Shown: positions 17,453-26,549, counted from the first letter of the stretch. The stretch is DNA of 64,000 nt from CABZJG01 sp902512685 (GCA_051201605.1 CP179201.1:434001-498000); one strand, 5' to 3'. Notes: generated by a model not told the origin, from the letters alone. Numbers and translations are program-made.

Positions 17453-17731
17453 ATGAGCGATCCGATCTGTCCTTTGTGTTTGCGGGCACTTCCCGCCGAT
17501 GTGCCGCAAAGCCTGCATCATTTGATCCCCAAGTCCAAAGGCGGGCGCAAAGGGCCGACGGTGCTGTTGCATCATCAGTGCCACAAAGAAATCCACGCCA
17601 GCATGAGTGACGTGGAACTGGCGCGCAGCTATAGCAGTATCGAGGCCCTGCGCGCCCATCCACGGCTGGCCAAATACATCCGCTGGGTGTCCAAGCGGCC
17701 GCCTGAATTTTTATCGCGCACACGCAAATGA
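17453..17731 (+). CDS. HNH-type endonuclease domain protein
   Basis: A 92-residue protein with an HNH fold: CPLCLRALP, then LHHLIPKSKGG, then LLHHQCHKEIHA. The two CxxC/HxxH-type pairs suggest a structural zinc and the central His the active site. Homologues occur widely as free-standing chromosomal genes of unknown role. There is no intein, intron or restriction partner nearby, so a mobile-element origin is not supported. It ends 6 bases before the converging enoyl-CoA hydratase gene. Confidence 0.8.
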   Translation: MSDPICPLCLRALPADVPQSLHHLIPKSKGGRKGPTVLLHHQCHKEIHASMSDVELARSYSSIEALRAHPRLAKYIRWVSKRPPEFLSRTRK

Positions 17732-17736
17732 TCCGT

Positions 17737-18360
17737 TCAGTTCAAAGCAGGCCTGTTGCACATGGCTTTGATCGCGGCGCCATGGCCGGGCGGGGCGGCG
17801 CAGATGTCCTCGCATAGCGACTGCGCGGTGCTGATCAGCGCATCGGGGGCGCAAATGCGATCAATCAGACCGTAGCTGAGCGCCTCATCCGCCGTGATTT
17901 TCTGCCCCGCCATCAAAACCATTTTTGTGTGCGCAGGCCCGATCAGGGCGGCCATGCGGGCAGGATCGCTGGGCTGCGGTAAAAACCCAAGCCGCATCAC
18001 AGGATAGAAAAACCGCGCCGCCGGCACGCCAAGGCGAAGATCGCATGCCAGCGCCATGCCGAACGCGCCGCCAGCCAAAGTGCCATTGAGCGCCGCGATC
18101 GTCAGACCCGGCAAAGCCGCAATAGCGCCCGACACCCGTTCCCAGACATCTGATGTGGCCAGCCCTGCTTTGGCGGCGCTTAGGTCGGCGCCGGCGCTAA
18201 AGACTGTGCCGGCGCCAGTAATGATTAATGCCCGCGCTTCTTTGGCATCGGCCGCAATTTCGGCAATCCGCTCGAGCATCTCAAAGGTCAGCGAATTGGC
18301 TTTATCGGGGCGGTTCAAAGTAAGCGTCCAAACCCCTCCCGAGATGTCCAGATCAATCAT
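17737..18360 (-). CDS. Enoyl-CoA hydratase/isomerase family protein
   Basis: A 207-residue crotonase-fold protein, somewhat shorter than the usual 255-260. It has the CoA-site stretch GTVFSAGADLSAAKAG (about 51) and the oxyanion-hole region LNGTLAGGAFGMALACDLRL (about 93). Usual catalytic Glu positions are partly replaced (GGAFGMA, RLGFLPQ), so hydratase activity is not certain. Start is ATG 18360, which overlaps the stop of the upstream SDR by ATGA; the longer frame to 18492 has no support. Coupling with the SDR suggests a shared fatty or aromatic acyl-CoA or ketone pathway. Confidence 0.8.
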   Translation of the reverse strand: MIDLDISGGVWTLTLNRPDKANSLTFEMLERIAEIAADAKEARALIITGAGTVFSAGADLSAAKAGLATSDVWERVSGAIAALPGLTIAALNGTLAGGAFGMALACDLRLGVPAARFFYPVMRLGFLPQPSDPARMAALIGPAHTKMVLMAGQKITADEALSYGLIDRICAPDALISTAQSLCEDICAAPPGHGAAIKAMCNRPALN

Positions 18361-19109
18361 ATAAGACCCACGGCTTTGCGAATGTCTTCGTCGCGCAGGG
18401 ATATTTCTTGCCCCAGATAGACGTCTGCCGCAGCGCTGCACATCCACAGCAGCGCTTTGGCGGGCCAGTCCGCAGGGATATGATCGGACCAATTCAGCTG
18501 GCTCACGGGATTGATGCCGCTGGCTTTAATGTCGCGCTGCATTTGGGTGGCCACGGTGCCCGGCGATAGCCCCATAGCGCGAATGCCGCTCGCGCCATTT
18601 TCCAGATGCAGGCATTTGGTCAACATCGCGGCGCCGGCTTTAGAGGCGCAGTAATGGCTCCAAGCCTCAACCGGGTTATGCGCCGCGCCCGAACTGACTG
18701 TGATGATGCTGCCACTGCCGCGGCCCAGCATATGCGGAAGCGCGGCGCGTATGGCGTAAAAAACACCTTTAAGGTTCACGTCGATCACCATGTCCCAACC
18801 GGCGGGATCAACGTTGCTCAGATGGGATATCGGTTCGAGTGCGCCGGCATTGTTGATGACAATATCTAGCTGGCCAAAGGTTTTAATTGTGGCATCGACC
18901 GCGGCAGTGACGGCTGTATAATCAGCAATGTCGCAGGTCTGAACCAGCGTTGGGCTGTCAAGTTCGGCGGACAAAGCGCCGAGCTCGGCCGCGCTGCGCG
19001 CAATGAGGCAAACATTGGCCCCCGCTGCAGAGAAAGCCCGCGCGGTTTCTTCGCCGATGCCCCGGCTGGCGCCAGTGATAAGAGCGGTTTGACCTGTCAG
19101 ATCGATCAT
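18357..19109 (-). CDS. Short-chain dehydrogenase/reductase (SDR)
   Basis: A 250-residue classical SDR with the NAD(P) motif LITGASRGIGEE (about 10), NNAG (about 87), the catalytic Ser in ITVSSGAA (about 137) and YCASKAG (Tyr and Lys, about 153). The start ATG at 19109 follows GGAGAATTTG. It is translationally coupled to the crotonase-fold gene downstream. Substrate unknown. Confidence 0.88.
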   Translation of the reverse strand: MIDLTGQTALITGASRGIGEETARAFSAAGANVCLIARSAAELGALSAELDSPTLVQTCDIADYTAVTAAVDATIKTFGQLDIVINNAGALEPISHLSNVDPAGWDMVIDVNLKGVFYAIRAALPHMLGRGSGSIITVSSGAAHNPVEAWSHYCASKAGAAMLTKCLHLENGASGIRAMGLSPGTVATQMQRDIKASGINPVSQLNWSDHIPADWPAKALLWMCSAAADVYLGQEISLRDEDIRKAVGLI

Positions 19110-19263
19110 TTCAAATTCTCCGTGTTGTTTGGGATTTGGTTTAACGGCTATTTTTTGCCGCGTCTATGCGAAGGTCCGGCAGAATGCCTTGACCTTGGCG
19201 TCGCAACGCCGCAGGTTGTTGAGGTCAATTCTGGTGTATTAAGAAAATAGTGGGGCGTTTGGT

Positions 19264-20778
19264 GTGAAATTTAAGTCTTTGGCTGCAATGGTGTTTTTTG
19301 CAGGGGCAAGCTCATCCGCATTGGCAGATGTCAGCGCCCAGCAGGTTTGGGAAGATTTTCTTCGGGGTATAAAATCCAGCGGTAGCACGGTTTCAGTGAT
19401 ACAAAACCGATTGGCAGGCCAGATTGATCTGTCCGATTTTACCCTGCGCTATCAAGATCCTGAAATGGGGCTTAGCTTTGAAATGGATGTCGGACAGGCC
19501 GCGTTTGTCGAAAACGGCGATGGCAGTGTGTCGATCAATCTGCCGCGGCAAATTCCCGTGACCATGGAGTTCAGAGATAACTATAGTCAAGTCACATCTA
19601 TATCTGCCCTGTTGGAAATGGCGAATATGCGCACGCTTGCCTCGGGGACCGCAAATCAGATCACCTATGACTACAGCGCAGGCCAAGTGGCGCTGAGCTT
19701 GCAATCCTTGATTGGCGAAGGCGAGCGCATTGGCGCCGATGAGGTGCAATTTTCAATAATTGCCAATCAGGTTTCCAGCACCTCAACGACATTTATGTCC
19801 GGTCTGCGCGAAGTGATCGGGCGCAGCAGTATAGACACTCTTGAGCTGTCGGGCATGCTGGCGCCACAAGGGGAGGATTTCAACGCCACTTGGGTAAGCA
19901 GAATTCACCAGCTGAGCTTTGCCAACAGCGGGCAGACGCCCGAAAACGTATCCGTTCAAGAGTTAAGCAAGGCATTGCAGGCGGGTCTGAACAGCTCGAG
20001 CGTGATCAGCTATCAATCCGGCGAGACCGACATTATGGTTCGCACACCTGACGGTGATTTTTCGGGCTCAACAAGCTCAACCGGGGCCAGCAGTAATACT
20101 TCGATGTCCAAAGACGGCCTGTCGATGACGATGGATGTCAGCGGGGTTAATTTTGAAGGTTTTGCAAGTGTTTTTCCGCTGCCGATCAGTGGCCAGCTGG
20201 GATCCTTTGTCTATGGGCTCACCATGCCTGTCCTGCCCCGCAGCGAAGATCAGGCCTTTGGTCTTCGTTTTGAATTAAACGACTTGGCGGTGCCTGACGG
20301 TCTTTGGGCGATGTTTGATCCAGCCGGGCGACTGCCGCGTGATCCTGTCAGTTTGCGATTTGATGTTGGCGGCATGGTCAAACTTTGGATGGATTTTCTG
20401 GATCCTGATCAGCTTGAGGCATCGCTGGATATGATGGAAGTGCCCGGCGAAGTGTCCCAGATCACGCTGAATGCGATTGATATCAGCGCACTTGGGGCAG
20501 AGCTGTCGGTCCAAGGCGCCTTTGATATCAATAACGAAGACCTGAACACCTTTGACGGATTTCCTGCGCCGCAGGGCAAGGCTACAGCGACCCTAAGCGG
20601 TGCGAACGCCTTGCTTGATACCCTGTCCCAGATGGGTCTTATCGCCGGTGAACAGGTGATGGGCGCGCGCATGTTCATGGGCATGTTTGCGCTTCCCGTC
20701 GGCAGAGATAAATTCGAAACCGAAGTGGAAATTGACGCCGAAGGCGGGGTTTATGTCAATCAGCAAAGGTTCCAGTAA
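19264..20778 (+). CDS. DUF2125 family exported protein
   Basis: A 504-residue protein with a Sec signal peptide (first 21 residues, SSALADV cleavage area) and a long beta-rich body without cysteines. The content and length match the DUF2125 proteins conserved in Rhodobacteraceae, which have no assigned function. Repeated phrases such as TLRYQDPEMGLSFEMDVG and LSVQGAFDINNEDLNTFDG resemble AsmA-like or lipid-shuttle beta proteins, but that is only an impression. GTG start at 19264. It stands alone. Confidence 0.75.
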   Translation: MKFKSLAAMVFFAGASSSALADVSAQQVWEDFLRGIKSSGSTVSVIQNRLAGQIDLSDFTLRYQDPEMGLSFEMDVGQAAFVENGDGSVSINLPRQIPVTMEFRDNYSQVTSISALLEMANMRTLASGTANQITYDYSAGQVALSLQSLIGEGERIGADEVQFSIIANQVSSTSTTFMSGLREVIGRSSIDTLELSGMLAPQGEDFNATWVSRIHQLSFANSGQTPENVSVQELSKALQAGLNSSSVISYQSGETDIMVRTPDGDFSGSTSSTGASSNTSMSKDGLSMTMDVSGVNFEGFASVFPLPISGQLGSFVYGLTMPVLPRSEDQAFGLRFELNDLAVPDGLWAMFDPAGRLPRDPVSLRFDVGGMVKLWMDFLDPDQLEASLDMMEVPGEVSQITLNAIDISALGAELSVQGAFDINNEDLNTFDGFPAPQGKATATLSGANALLDTLSQMGLIAGEQVMGARMFMGMFALPVGRDKFETEVEIDAEGGVYVNQQRFQ

Positions 20779-20811
20779 CGCTTTCAAGTGCTGTGGCGCG
20801 CCCCAAAGGGA

Positions 20812-21561
20812 TTAGCGCCGCAGCGCTGGCAAACCCACCCCGGTGGCCTCAAACCCGCCATCCACGGCAATCACCTGACCGGTGACAAAGGATGCTTTTT
20901 GCGAGCAGAGAAAATAAATAACCTCGCCAATTTCGTGCTCTTGTCCGTATCGGTTTAGCGGGATGGCATCATGGTAGGCGTCGATGATGTCCTGCGTATG
21001 AACCGCCATTGCCAGTTTGGTGCGCACCGGGCCCGGCGCCACACAGTTGACCCGGATGCCATATTCGCCAAGCTCGACGGCCTGCTGTTTGCTCAGCTGC
21101 ATCACCGCCGCCTTTGAGGTGCCATACGCCACCCGCAAGGTCGAGGCCCGCAGGCCGGAAATCGAGGCGATATTGACCACGCTGCCGGTGCCAGCCTTTA
21201 GCTGCGGTGTCAACGCTTGGGTCAGATGGAACATGCCATCAAGGTTTGTGTCCATAACTTTGCGCCACATCGCGCGATCACAATCTTCGATCGGGCCGAA
21301 ATCGGCCACACCTGCGTTATTGACCAAGGCGGCAAGCGCGCCGAATTTTTCCTCAATCTGCCTGGCCACCTCAGCAGCGGTCTCTGGCAGGGCAAGATCA
21401 AACAAAATAGGTTCGGCCTGCGGCAACTGCGCGGCTGCCGCGCTTAAAGCCTGTGCATCGCGATCAAGGATGGCCACGCGGTAGCCGTTGGCCTGAAATA
21501 TTTCTGCCGTGGCCAGTCCAATTCCCCGGGCGGCACCGGTGATGAGCGCTGTTTTTTGCAT
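20812..21561 (-). CDS. Short-chain dehydrogenase/reductase (SDR)
   Basis: A 249-residue classical SDR: ALITGAARGIGLATAEIF (residues 4-21), NNAG (about 84), the catalytic Ser in VVNIASISG (about 133) and YGTSKAA (about 151). The ending VTGQVIAVDGGFEATG is typical of 3-oxoacyl-ACP-reductase-like members. ATG 21561 follows GGAAAGGC and is chosen over ATG 21576. It is divergent from pmbA. Specific substrate unknown. Confidence 0.87.
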   Translation of the reverse strand: MQKTALITGAARGIGLATAEIFQANGYRVAILDRDAQALSAAAAQLPQAEPILFDLALPETAAEVARQIEEKFGALAALVNNAGVADFGPIEDCDRAMWRKVMDTNLDGMFHLTQALTPQLKAGTGSVVNIASISGLRASTLRVAYGTSKAAVMQLSKQQAVELGEYGIRVNCVAPGPVRTKLAMAVHTQDIIDAYHDAIPLNRYGQEHEIGEVIYFLCSQKASFVTGQVIAVDGGFEATGVGLPALRR

Positions 21562-21698
21562 GAGATGCCTTTCCATTCCTGGCAGATGATTGATCTAATT
21601 GCTTTTAAATAAACAAATCCGTCGCCTATTGCCAATGCCTGCTTGCTTTGGTGGGCGCGGTTGACTACCTCTTGTGCACCACCCAAAATGAGGATGTC

Positions 21699-23054
21699 AT
21701 GGCTGACAGTACCGCTTTGCTGGTCGAACTGACCGAAAAAATGTTGGTTGCAGCGCGCAGCGCGGGCGCAGAACAGGCAGATGCAATTGCCGTGTCGGGC
21801 AGCACAGTCGGCATTGATGTACGCAAAGCTGGCCTAGAGCATGCCGAGCGATCCGAAGCCACCGAGATCGGTCTTCGCGTATTGCTTGATCGCCGACAGG
21901 CGATTGTTTCGGGATCAGATTTGCACGATACAACCCTTTCGGCAATGGCAGAGCGCGCTGTGGTAATGGCCAAAGCGGCGCCTGTGGATGTCTATTGTGG
22001 CTTGGCAGAGCCTGCACAACTGGCGCAAAGCACTGACCACAAAGCGCTTGAGCTTACAGATCCCGCCCCCGAACCAGATGCCGGCGCATTAAAACAGGAT
22101 GCATTGGCAGCCGAACAGGCCGCGCAGTCAGTTCCGGGCATCACGCAAATCGATTCGGCATCTGCCGGCTATGGGCGCAGTCAAATTTGGCTGGCGGCAA
22201 GCAATGGTTTTTCGGGCGGCTACTGCCGTTCATGGCGCGCGCTATCCTGCGTTAGTATTGCTGGCACCGATAGCGATATGGAGCGTGATTATGACGGCGA
22301 TTCGCGGATTTTTCACAGTGATCTGCGCAGCGCCGAAGAGATAGGCCGCAAAGCGGCCGAGCGGACCTTGGCCCGCCTTGGGCCGCGTAAACCCCCAACA
22401 GGCCGGTTTCCGGTTTTGTTTGATGAACGTGTTGCGGCAAGCCTAATTGGACATTTGCTCACCGCGGTGAATGGCGCATCGGTTGCGCGCGGTTCGTCGT
22501 GGTTGCGCGATGCGTTGGATACACAAGTGCTCCCCGCCGGCATGTCGGTTATTGAAGATCCGCATCGCCCCCGCGTGGGCGGATCGCGGCTGTTTGACGG
22601 CGAAGGTTTGGCCACCCGCCACCGCTCCATTGTCGAGCGCGGGGTGCTTACCGGTTGGACGCTGGATTTGGCCTCTGCACGGCGCTTGGGGCTTCAATCA
22701 ACGGCAAATGCTGCGCGCAGCGTTGCCGGACCGCCCAGCCCAAGCACATCAAATATCGAGCTGAGCGCCGGGGAGCAAAGCCGCGCGGACTTGATCCGGG
22801 ATATGGGGGAGGGATTGCTTGTAACATCCCTGATTGGGGCAACAATCAACCCCACCACGGGTGACTATTCGCGCGGCGCATCAGGTTTATGGATAGAAAA
22901 CGGTGAGATCAGCCACCCGGTAAGCGAATGCACGATCGCCGGTAATCTGCGCGACATGCTGCTTTGCCTTATCCCGGCCAATGATGCGCGAAAACATCTT
23001 TCGCGGGTTGTGCCGTCGTTGTTGGTCGAAGGGATGACCATTGCCGGAGCGTGA
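21699..23054 (+). CDS. pmbA: TldD/PmbA family metalloprotease homologue
   Basis: A 451-residue protein of the PmbA (TldE) branch. TldD/TldE complexes are zinc-dependent proteases acting on unfolded peptides, and PmbA is the partner without the metal site. Typical stretches are EIGLRVLLDRRQAIVSGSDL, ERDYDGDSR, LSAGEQSRADLIRDMGEGLL and GDYSRGASGLWIENGEI. Start is ATG 21699 after GAGGATG. TldD itself is not in the window. It overlaps the following cysQ-like gene by 14 bases. Confidence 0.85.
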   Translation: MADSTALLVELTEKMLVAARSAGAEQADAIAVSGSTVGIDVRKAGLEHAERSEATEIGLRVLLDRRQAIVSGSDLHDTTLSAMAERAVVMAKAAPVDVYCGLAEPAQLAQSTDHKALELTDPAPEPDAGALKQDALAAEQAAQSVPGITQIDSASAGYGRSQIWLAASNGFSGGYCRSWRALSCVSIAGTDSDMERDYDGDSRIFHSDLRSAEEIGRKAAERTLARLGPRKPPTGRFPVLFDERVAASLIGHLLTAVNGASVARGSSWLRDALDTQVLPAGMSVIEDPHRPRVGGSRLFDGEGLATRHRSIVERGVLTGWTLDLASARRLGLQSTANAARSVAGPPSPSTSNIELSAGEQSRADLIRDMGEGLLVTSLIGATINPTTGDYSRGASGLWIENGEISHPVSECTIAGNLRDMLLCLIPANDARKHLSRVVPSLLVEGMTIAGA

Positions 23055-23820
23055 TCTAGATCTGTTAATATCGGTTGCTGAAGAGGCTGCGAAGATTGCT
23101 GTTCCGCTGGCCAATGGCCGCGCCGAGATGTGGGAAAAATCTGGCGGTGCAGGACCTGTGACCGAAGCGGATCTTGCCGTCAACGCCATGCTGGAGGCGC
23201 GACTTAAAGCAGCGCGGCCCGATTATGGCTGGCTGTCGGAAGAAACCGAAGATGATCTCAAGAGATTGCAAAACCCGACCTGTTTTATTCTTGATCCCAT
23301 TGACGGAACCCGCAGTTTTATCGCGGGTGAGCCCAGCTGGGCCCATTCCTTTGCCACTGCACAAAACGGTCAGGTGACGGCAGCGGTGATTTACCTGCCG
23401 GTGCTGAAGCGGATGTATACGGCCACTTTGGGGGGCGGCGCGATGCTAAATGGCGAAAAGATAGAAGTGTGCAAGGGCAGGCAACTTTCAGATGCTGATA
23501 TTCTGGCGGCCAAACCTGCGCTTGAGCCGCCACATTGGTCTGGCGGCAAAGCGCCATTGTTCCAGTGCCATCATCGGCCCTCACTGGCGTATCGCATGGC
23601 TTTGGTGGCCGAGGGATCTTTTGATGGCATGATTACATTTCGCGACACATGGGAATGGGATATATGCGCAGGGGCATTAATTGCGTCTGAGGCCGGCGCG
23701 AGGGTCAGCGACCGCAAGGGCGATCGGCTGCAGTTCAATGGTGCATCAGCGATGACCAAAGGGGCCATTGCCGCGCCTCAAACAGTGCATGACGAAATTT
23801 TTAGCCAGTTAAATGTTTAA
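23041..23820 (+). CDS. cysQ: Inositol-phosphatase family protein, 3'(2'),5'-bisphosphate nucleotidase-like
   Basis: A 259-residue Mg-dependent, lithium-type phosphatase. It has GPVTEADLAVN (about 38), WLSEETEDD (metal Glu), LDPIDGTRSF (about 83, metal Asp pair) and DTWEWDICAGALIASEAGA (about 202). The WEWD form and length fit CysQ/BPNT-type members, which remove phosphate from PAP, but an inositol-1-phosphatase role cannot be excluded. The start is the TTG at 23041 inside the end of pmbA; no better codon is available. Its end overlaps chrR tail-to-tail by 12 bases. Confidence 0.8.
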   Translation: MPERDLDLLISVAEEAAKIAVPLANGRAEMWEKSGGAGPVTEADLAVNAMLEARLKAARPDYGWLSEETEDDLKRLQNPTCFILDPIDGTRSFIAGEPSWAHSFATAQNGQVTAAVIYLPVLKRMYTATLGGGAMLNGEKIEVCKGRQLSDADILAAKPALEPPHWSGGKAPLFQCHHRPSLAYRMALVAEGSFDGMITFRDTWEWDICAGALIASEAGARVSDRKGDRLQFNGASAMTKGAIAAPQTVHDEIFSQLNV

Positions 23821-24477
23821 AAACGGCTGCACAGCTTTGTGAAAGAACTTGCTGAATTTCAGCGGCGCTTCGGTGACCGCTAAGCAGATGCAGGCCACGC
23901 CATCAGCGGCCACCGGCGCATGTTCTACATCCCCATCGGCGACTTCGATATCGCCGGCTGCAAAATAGTCGTCCTCGTCTGCAAAAGCACCTTGCAGCAC
24001 CAAGGTTAGCTCTATTCCGCTGTGGCTATGATCCGGCACGGCTGTTCCGGGCGGAATATAAAGCAAACGCGCCGTAGCATCGTCAGAGGTTTCAAGGATC
24101 GATTGTTTGACACCCATTCCAATAGATTTCCAAGCGATATCTTCGAAGCGTTCGCCGATATAGTCCATCAGCGGCGCAGGGATTTCACAGTCCATCCGCA
24201 CGGGGCGTTCGCCAGCTTGCAGCTGGTCAATATTTTGCGGGCCAGAGCGGATCATCGACAGTGTTTTGGAAAGGGCATCTGTATCTATAGACATTTCTGA
24301 GCTGTCCTCTAGAAGGGCTCCGCCTACAGCGTCAAAGCTTTCCATGGCCACGCGGCACTTATCACACATCGAAATATGTGTTGCCACAGCCAAGCTTAAC
24401 GATTCAGGCAAATTGCCCGAGGAATACGCCATCAAGAGGCTGTCCGTTAAGTGATGTTTTATGCTACTATCAGTCAT
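23809..24477 (-). CDS. chrR: ChrR-type zinc cupin anti-sigma factor
   Basis: A 222-residue protein with two domains. The N-terminal zinc anti-sigma domain shows THISMCDKC (HxxxCxxC, about 33-41), and the C-terminal cupin has PDHSHSGIELTLVLQGAF (about 146-163), with His and Glu metal ligands. In Rhodobacter sphaeroides, ChrR holds RpoE inactive and is degraded when singlet oxygen is present. Here it lies 7 bases downstream of rpoE in the same direction, the same order. This supports a functional singlet-oxygen response circuit. Confidence 0.92.
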   Translation of the reverse strand: MTDSSIKHHLTDSLLMAYSSGNLPESLSLAVATHISMCDKCRVAMESFDAVGGALLEDSSEMSIDTDALSKTLSMIRSGPQNIDQLQAGERPVRMDCEIPAPLMDYIGERFEDIAWKSIGMGVKQSILETSDDATARLLYIPPGTAVPDHSHSGIELTLVLQGAFADEDDYFAAGDIEVADGDVEHAPVAADGVACICLAVTEAPLKFSKFFHKAVQPFLNI

Positions 24478-24484
24478 CTCATCT

Positions 24485-25144
24485 TCAATTCATTGCATGC
24501 CGAAGCCGCTCTAGGGCTAATCTAATGCGCGATTTGATTGTGCCAAGGGGCAACCCGGTCGCTTCGGCGATTTCATTGTGGGACATTTCTTCATAATAGG
24601 CGCGCTTAACGAGCACGCGCTGCTTATCTGGCAAGTTTGCGATTGCCTGTCCCAGTTTTTCGGTTTCCTGTTGAAGGCCGACCATTTCTTCCTGATCTGG
24701 CTCATGCTCGGGGCCCCATCCCAAATCATCGGGTGTGGGGCGGAGTTGTTTTCTTAGGGCGTCAATTTTTTTGTTCCGCGCAATGGTAAAAATCCAGGTT
24801 GACGCGCTGGCGCGGCTGGGATCAAAAAGATGCGCTTTGTTCCAGACGGTCACCATGACCTCTTGCGCACATTCTTCGGCCAGTCCGACATCTGCTCCGG
24901 ATTTTATCAAAAAGGCTTTGACCCTTGGCGCAAAATGATAAAAAAGCCGCGCAAAAGCAGCTTCGCTTTTGTTGGTTTTAATCAGCTCTAGATCTTTCGA
25001 CCACTCTAGTGCCGATCGGTCGCTTTTGCGGGTTTGCAATTTTCGCGCCTTCTGTTTTATCGGACTCTCAACGCCTTCCGTACCACGCTCGGATCGCAAA
25101 GGCGACCGTAGTAACGTAGGGTTATATGTAACAAAAGTAGTCAT
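24485..25144 (-). CDS. rpoE: ECF sigma factor RpoE (singlet-oxygen response type)
   Basis: Sigma-70 ECF protein. Region 2 shows VKAFLIKSGADVGLAEECAQ, VMVTVWNKAHLFDPSRAS and WIFTIARNKKIDALRK; region 4 shows RAYYEEMSHNEIAEATGLPL and GTIKSRIRLALERLRHAM. The ATG at 25144 gives 219 residues, long for the family, and lies only 6 bases after a clear RpoE-type -10. The transcript would start on or next to that ATG. A TTG at 25039, preceded by AGAAGG, would give 184 residues, closer to known RpoE proteins, and I prefer it as the real start. The outer coordinate is kept as the longest frame. Confidence 0.92.
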   Translation of the reverse strand: MTTFVTYNPTLLRSPLRSERGTEGVESPIKQKARKLQTRKSDRSALEWSKDLELIKTNKSEAAFARLFYHFAPRVKAFLIKSGADVGLAEECAQEVMVTVWNKAHLFDPSRASASTWIFTIARNKKIDALRKQLRPTPDDLGWGPEHEPDQEEMVGLQQETEKLGQAIANLPDKQRVLVKRAYYEEMSHNEIAEATGLPLGTIKSRIRLALERLRHAMN

Positions 25145-25149
25145 ACTAT

Positions 25150-25179
25150 TCTTTACGCTGTGATTTTGATATTAGATCA
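25150..25179 (-). promoter_or_regulatory. RpoE (ECF) promoter of rpoE-chrR
   Basis: Read on the minus strand: TGATCT (25179-25174), exactly 18 bases, then TAAAGA (25155-25150). This agrees with the R. sphaeroides RpoE target pattern (TGATCC, about 18, TAAGA-like) and implies autoregulation. It pairs with a matching promoter on the other strand. Confidence 0.8.
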
Positions 25180-25198
25180 CAATTGATATAATTAGTTT

Positions 25199-25228
25199 TC
25201 ATCCAATCGGCTCTGAGCAGCGTAAGAT
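25199..25228 (+). promoter_or_regulatory. RpoE (ECF) promoter of amine oxidase-DUF1365 operon
   Basis: On the plus strand: TCATCC (25199-25204), exactly 18 bases, then TAAGAT (25223-25228), followed by GACCGGAGAAATAA and the ATG at 25251. The spacing is identical to the rpoE promoter on the opposite strand, and the -10 is close to the known RpoE consensus. It places the operon under singlet-oxygen control. Confidence 0.8.
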
Positions 25229-25250
25229 ATTCAAAAGACCGGAGAAATAA

Positions 25251-26549
25251 ATGAATATCTTAGCCCATCCGCCCCGAACAAGAAACATAGCCGTTATCGG
25301 GGCAGGCATATCAGGGATGGGTGCAGCCTATGCCTTAGCGCAAAATCACAACGTCACCGTTTATGAAAGCGAAGCGAGACTGGGCGGTCATGCGCGCACA
25401 ATTACAGCCGGCCGCAATGGCGACCAACCTGTAGACACCGGGTTTATCGTTTTCAACTATGCGAATTACCCAAATATGGCCAAACTTTTTGATGCGTTGG
25501 ATGTGCCTGTTTGCAAAAGCAACATGAGTTTTGGCGCATCGCTCAAGGGTGGTCAGGTAGAATATGCGCTGGCCAGTCTCGGGGCGATTTTCGCGCAGAA
25601 GAAAAATCTTTTGAACCCTAAGTTTCTGCGCATGACGGCAGATATCCTGCGTTTCAACGCCCGCGGCTTGAAAACTGCCAATGACACATCAATGACCGTG
25701 CGCGAGCTGTTGGTTAAACTGGGCACGGGCGATTGGTTTAGAGACTATTATTTGCTGCCGCTTTCAGGGGCGATTTGGTCAACACCGGTTGAGCAAATTC
25801 TGGACTTTCCGGCCTATGCGCTGATGACCTTTTTTGAAAACCACGCTTTGCTCAGCCACTCCGGTCAGCACCAATGGTACACGGTAAAAGGCGGATCGGT
25901 GGAATATGTCCGCCGGTTGCAGGCTGCGCTTGGGCAGCGCGGGGTGGATATTCGGCTAAACAGCGCGGTGATGGGGGTGAAACGCAATCCTGTCGGTGCA
26001 TCAGTTCAAACCGCGGGCGCGCCTCCGGCATTTTATGATGAAGTAATTTTTGCCACCCACTCTGATGACAGTCTGCAGCTGTTAGAGGATGCAACAGAGT
26101 TTGAGCGCGCGCAGCTATCGGCCATTCAATACCAACCCAATGATATCATTTTGCACGCAGATTCCAGTGTGATGCCGCACAATAAACGCTGTTGGTCAAG
26201 CTGGGTTTATACTGAAGCTGCGGATAAAACATCACAGCGGATTGATCTGACATATTGGATGAACTCCCTGCAACCAATCCCCCATGACGACCCGCATTTT
26301 GTCACGCTCAACACCACTCGGCCGATCAAGCAAGAGCTGATTTATGATCAGGCCACCTTCCGCCATCCGGTCTATGATCTGCCGGCTCTGCACGCCCAGA
26401 AAAACATCGCTGAAAAAAATGGTGAACACCACACATGGTTTTGCGGGGCTTGGATGAAGAACGGATTTCACGAAGACGGTTTGCTCAGCGCCCTGGATGT
26501 CGCCAGCGCTTTTGAGGCCCAAACAGCGCTGTCGGTGGCCGCCGAATGA
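25251..26549 (+). CDS. FAD-dependent amine-oxidase-type protein of the RpoE regulon
   Basis: A 432-residue flavoprotein with NIAVIGAGISGMGAAYALAQ (residues 12-31) and YESEARLGGHARTI, the two-part FAD site of the amine oxidase / phytoene-desaturase superfamily. GDWFRDYYLLPLSGAIWSTP and the C-terminal FCGAWMKNGFHEDGLLSA are typical of the group near DUF1365 genes. In R. sphaeroides the equivalent operon is an RpoE target, and related genes have been linked to furan fatty acid formation in membranes. A fatty-acyl desaturase role is therefore plausible by context. The ribosome site is CCGGAGAAA; the next gene overlaps by 4 bases. Confidence 0.85.
   Translation: MNILAHPPRTRNIAVIGAGISGMGAAYALAQNHNVTVYESEARLGGHARTITAGRNGDQPVDTGFIVFNYANYPNMAKLFDALDVPVCKSNMSFGASLKGGQVEYALASLGAIFAQKKNLLNPKFLRMTADILRFNARGLKTANDTSMTVRELLVKLGTGDWFRDYYLLPLSGAIWSTPVEQILDFPAYALMTFFENHALLSHSGQHQWYTVKGGSVEYVRRLQAALGQRGVDIRLNSAVMGVKRNPVGASVQTAGAPPAFYDEVIFATHSDDSLQLLEDATEFERAQLSAIQYQPNDIILHADSSVMPHNKRCWSSWVYTEAADKTSQRIDLTYWMNSLQPIPHDDPHFVTLNTTRPIKQELIYDQATFRHPVYDLPALHAQKNIAEKNGEHHTWFCGAWMKNGFHEDGLLSALDVASAFEAQTALSVAAE

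Noticed and set aside
17453..17731. HNH protein as a sign of a mobile element or intron
   Set aside because: No repeats, integrase, intron or disrupted gene surround it; free-standing HNH proteins are common.
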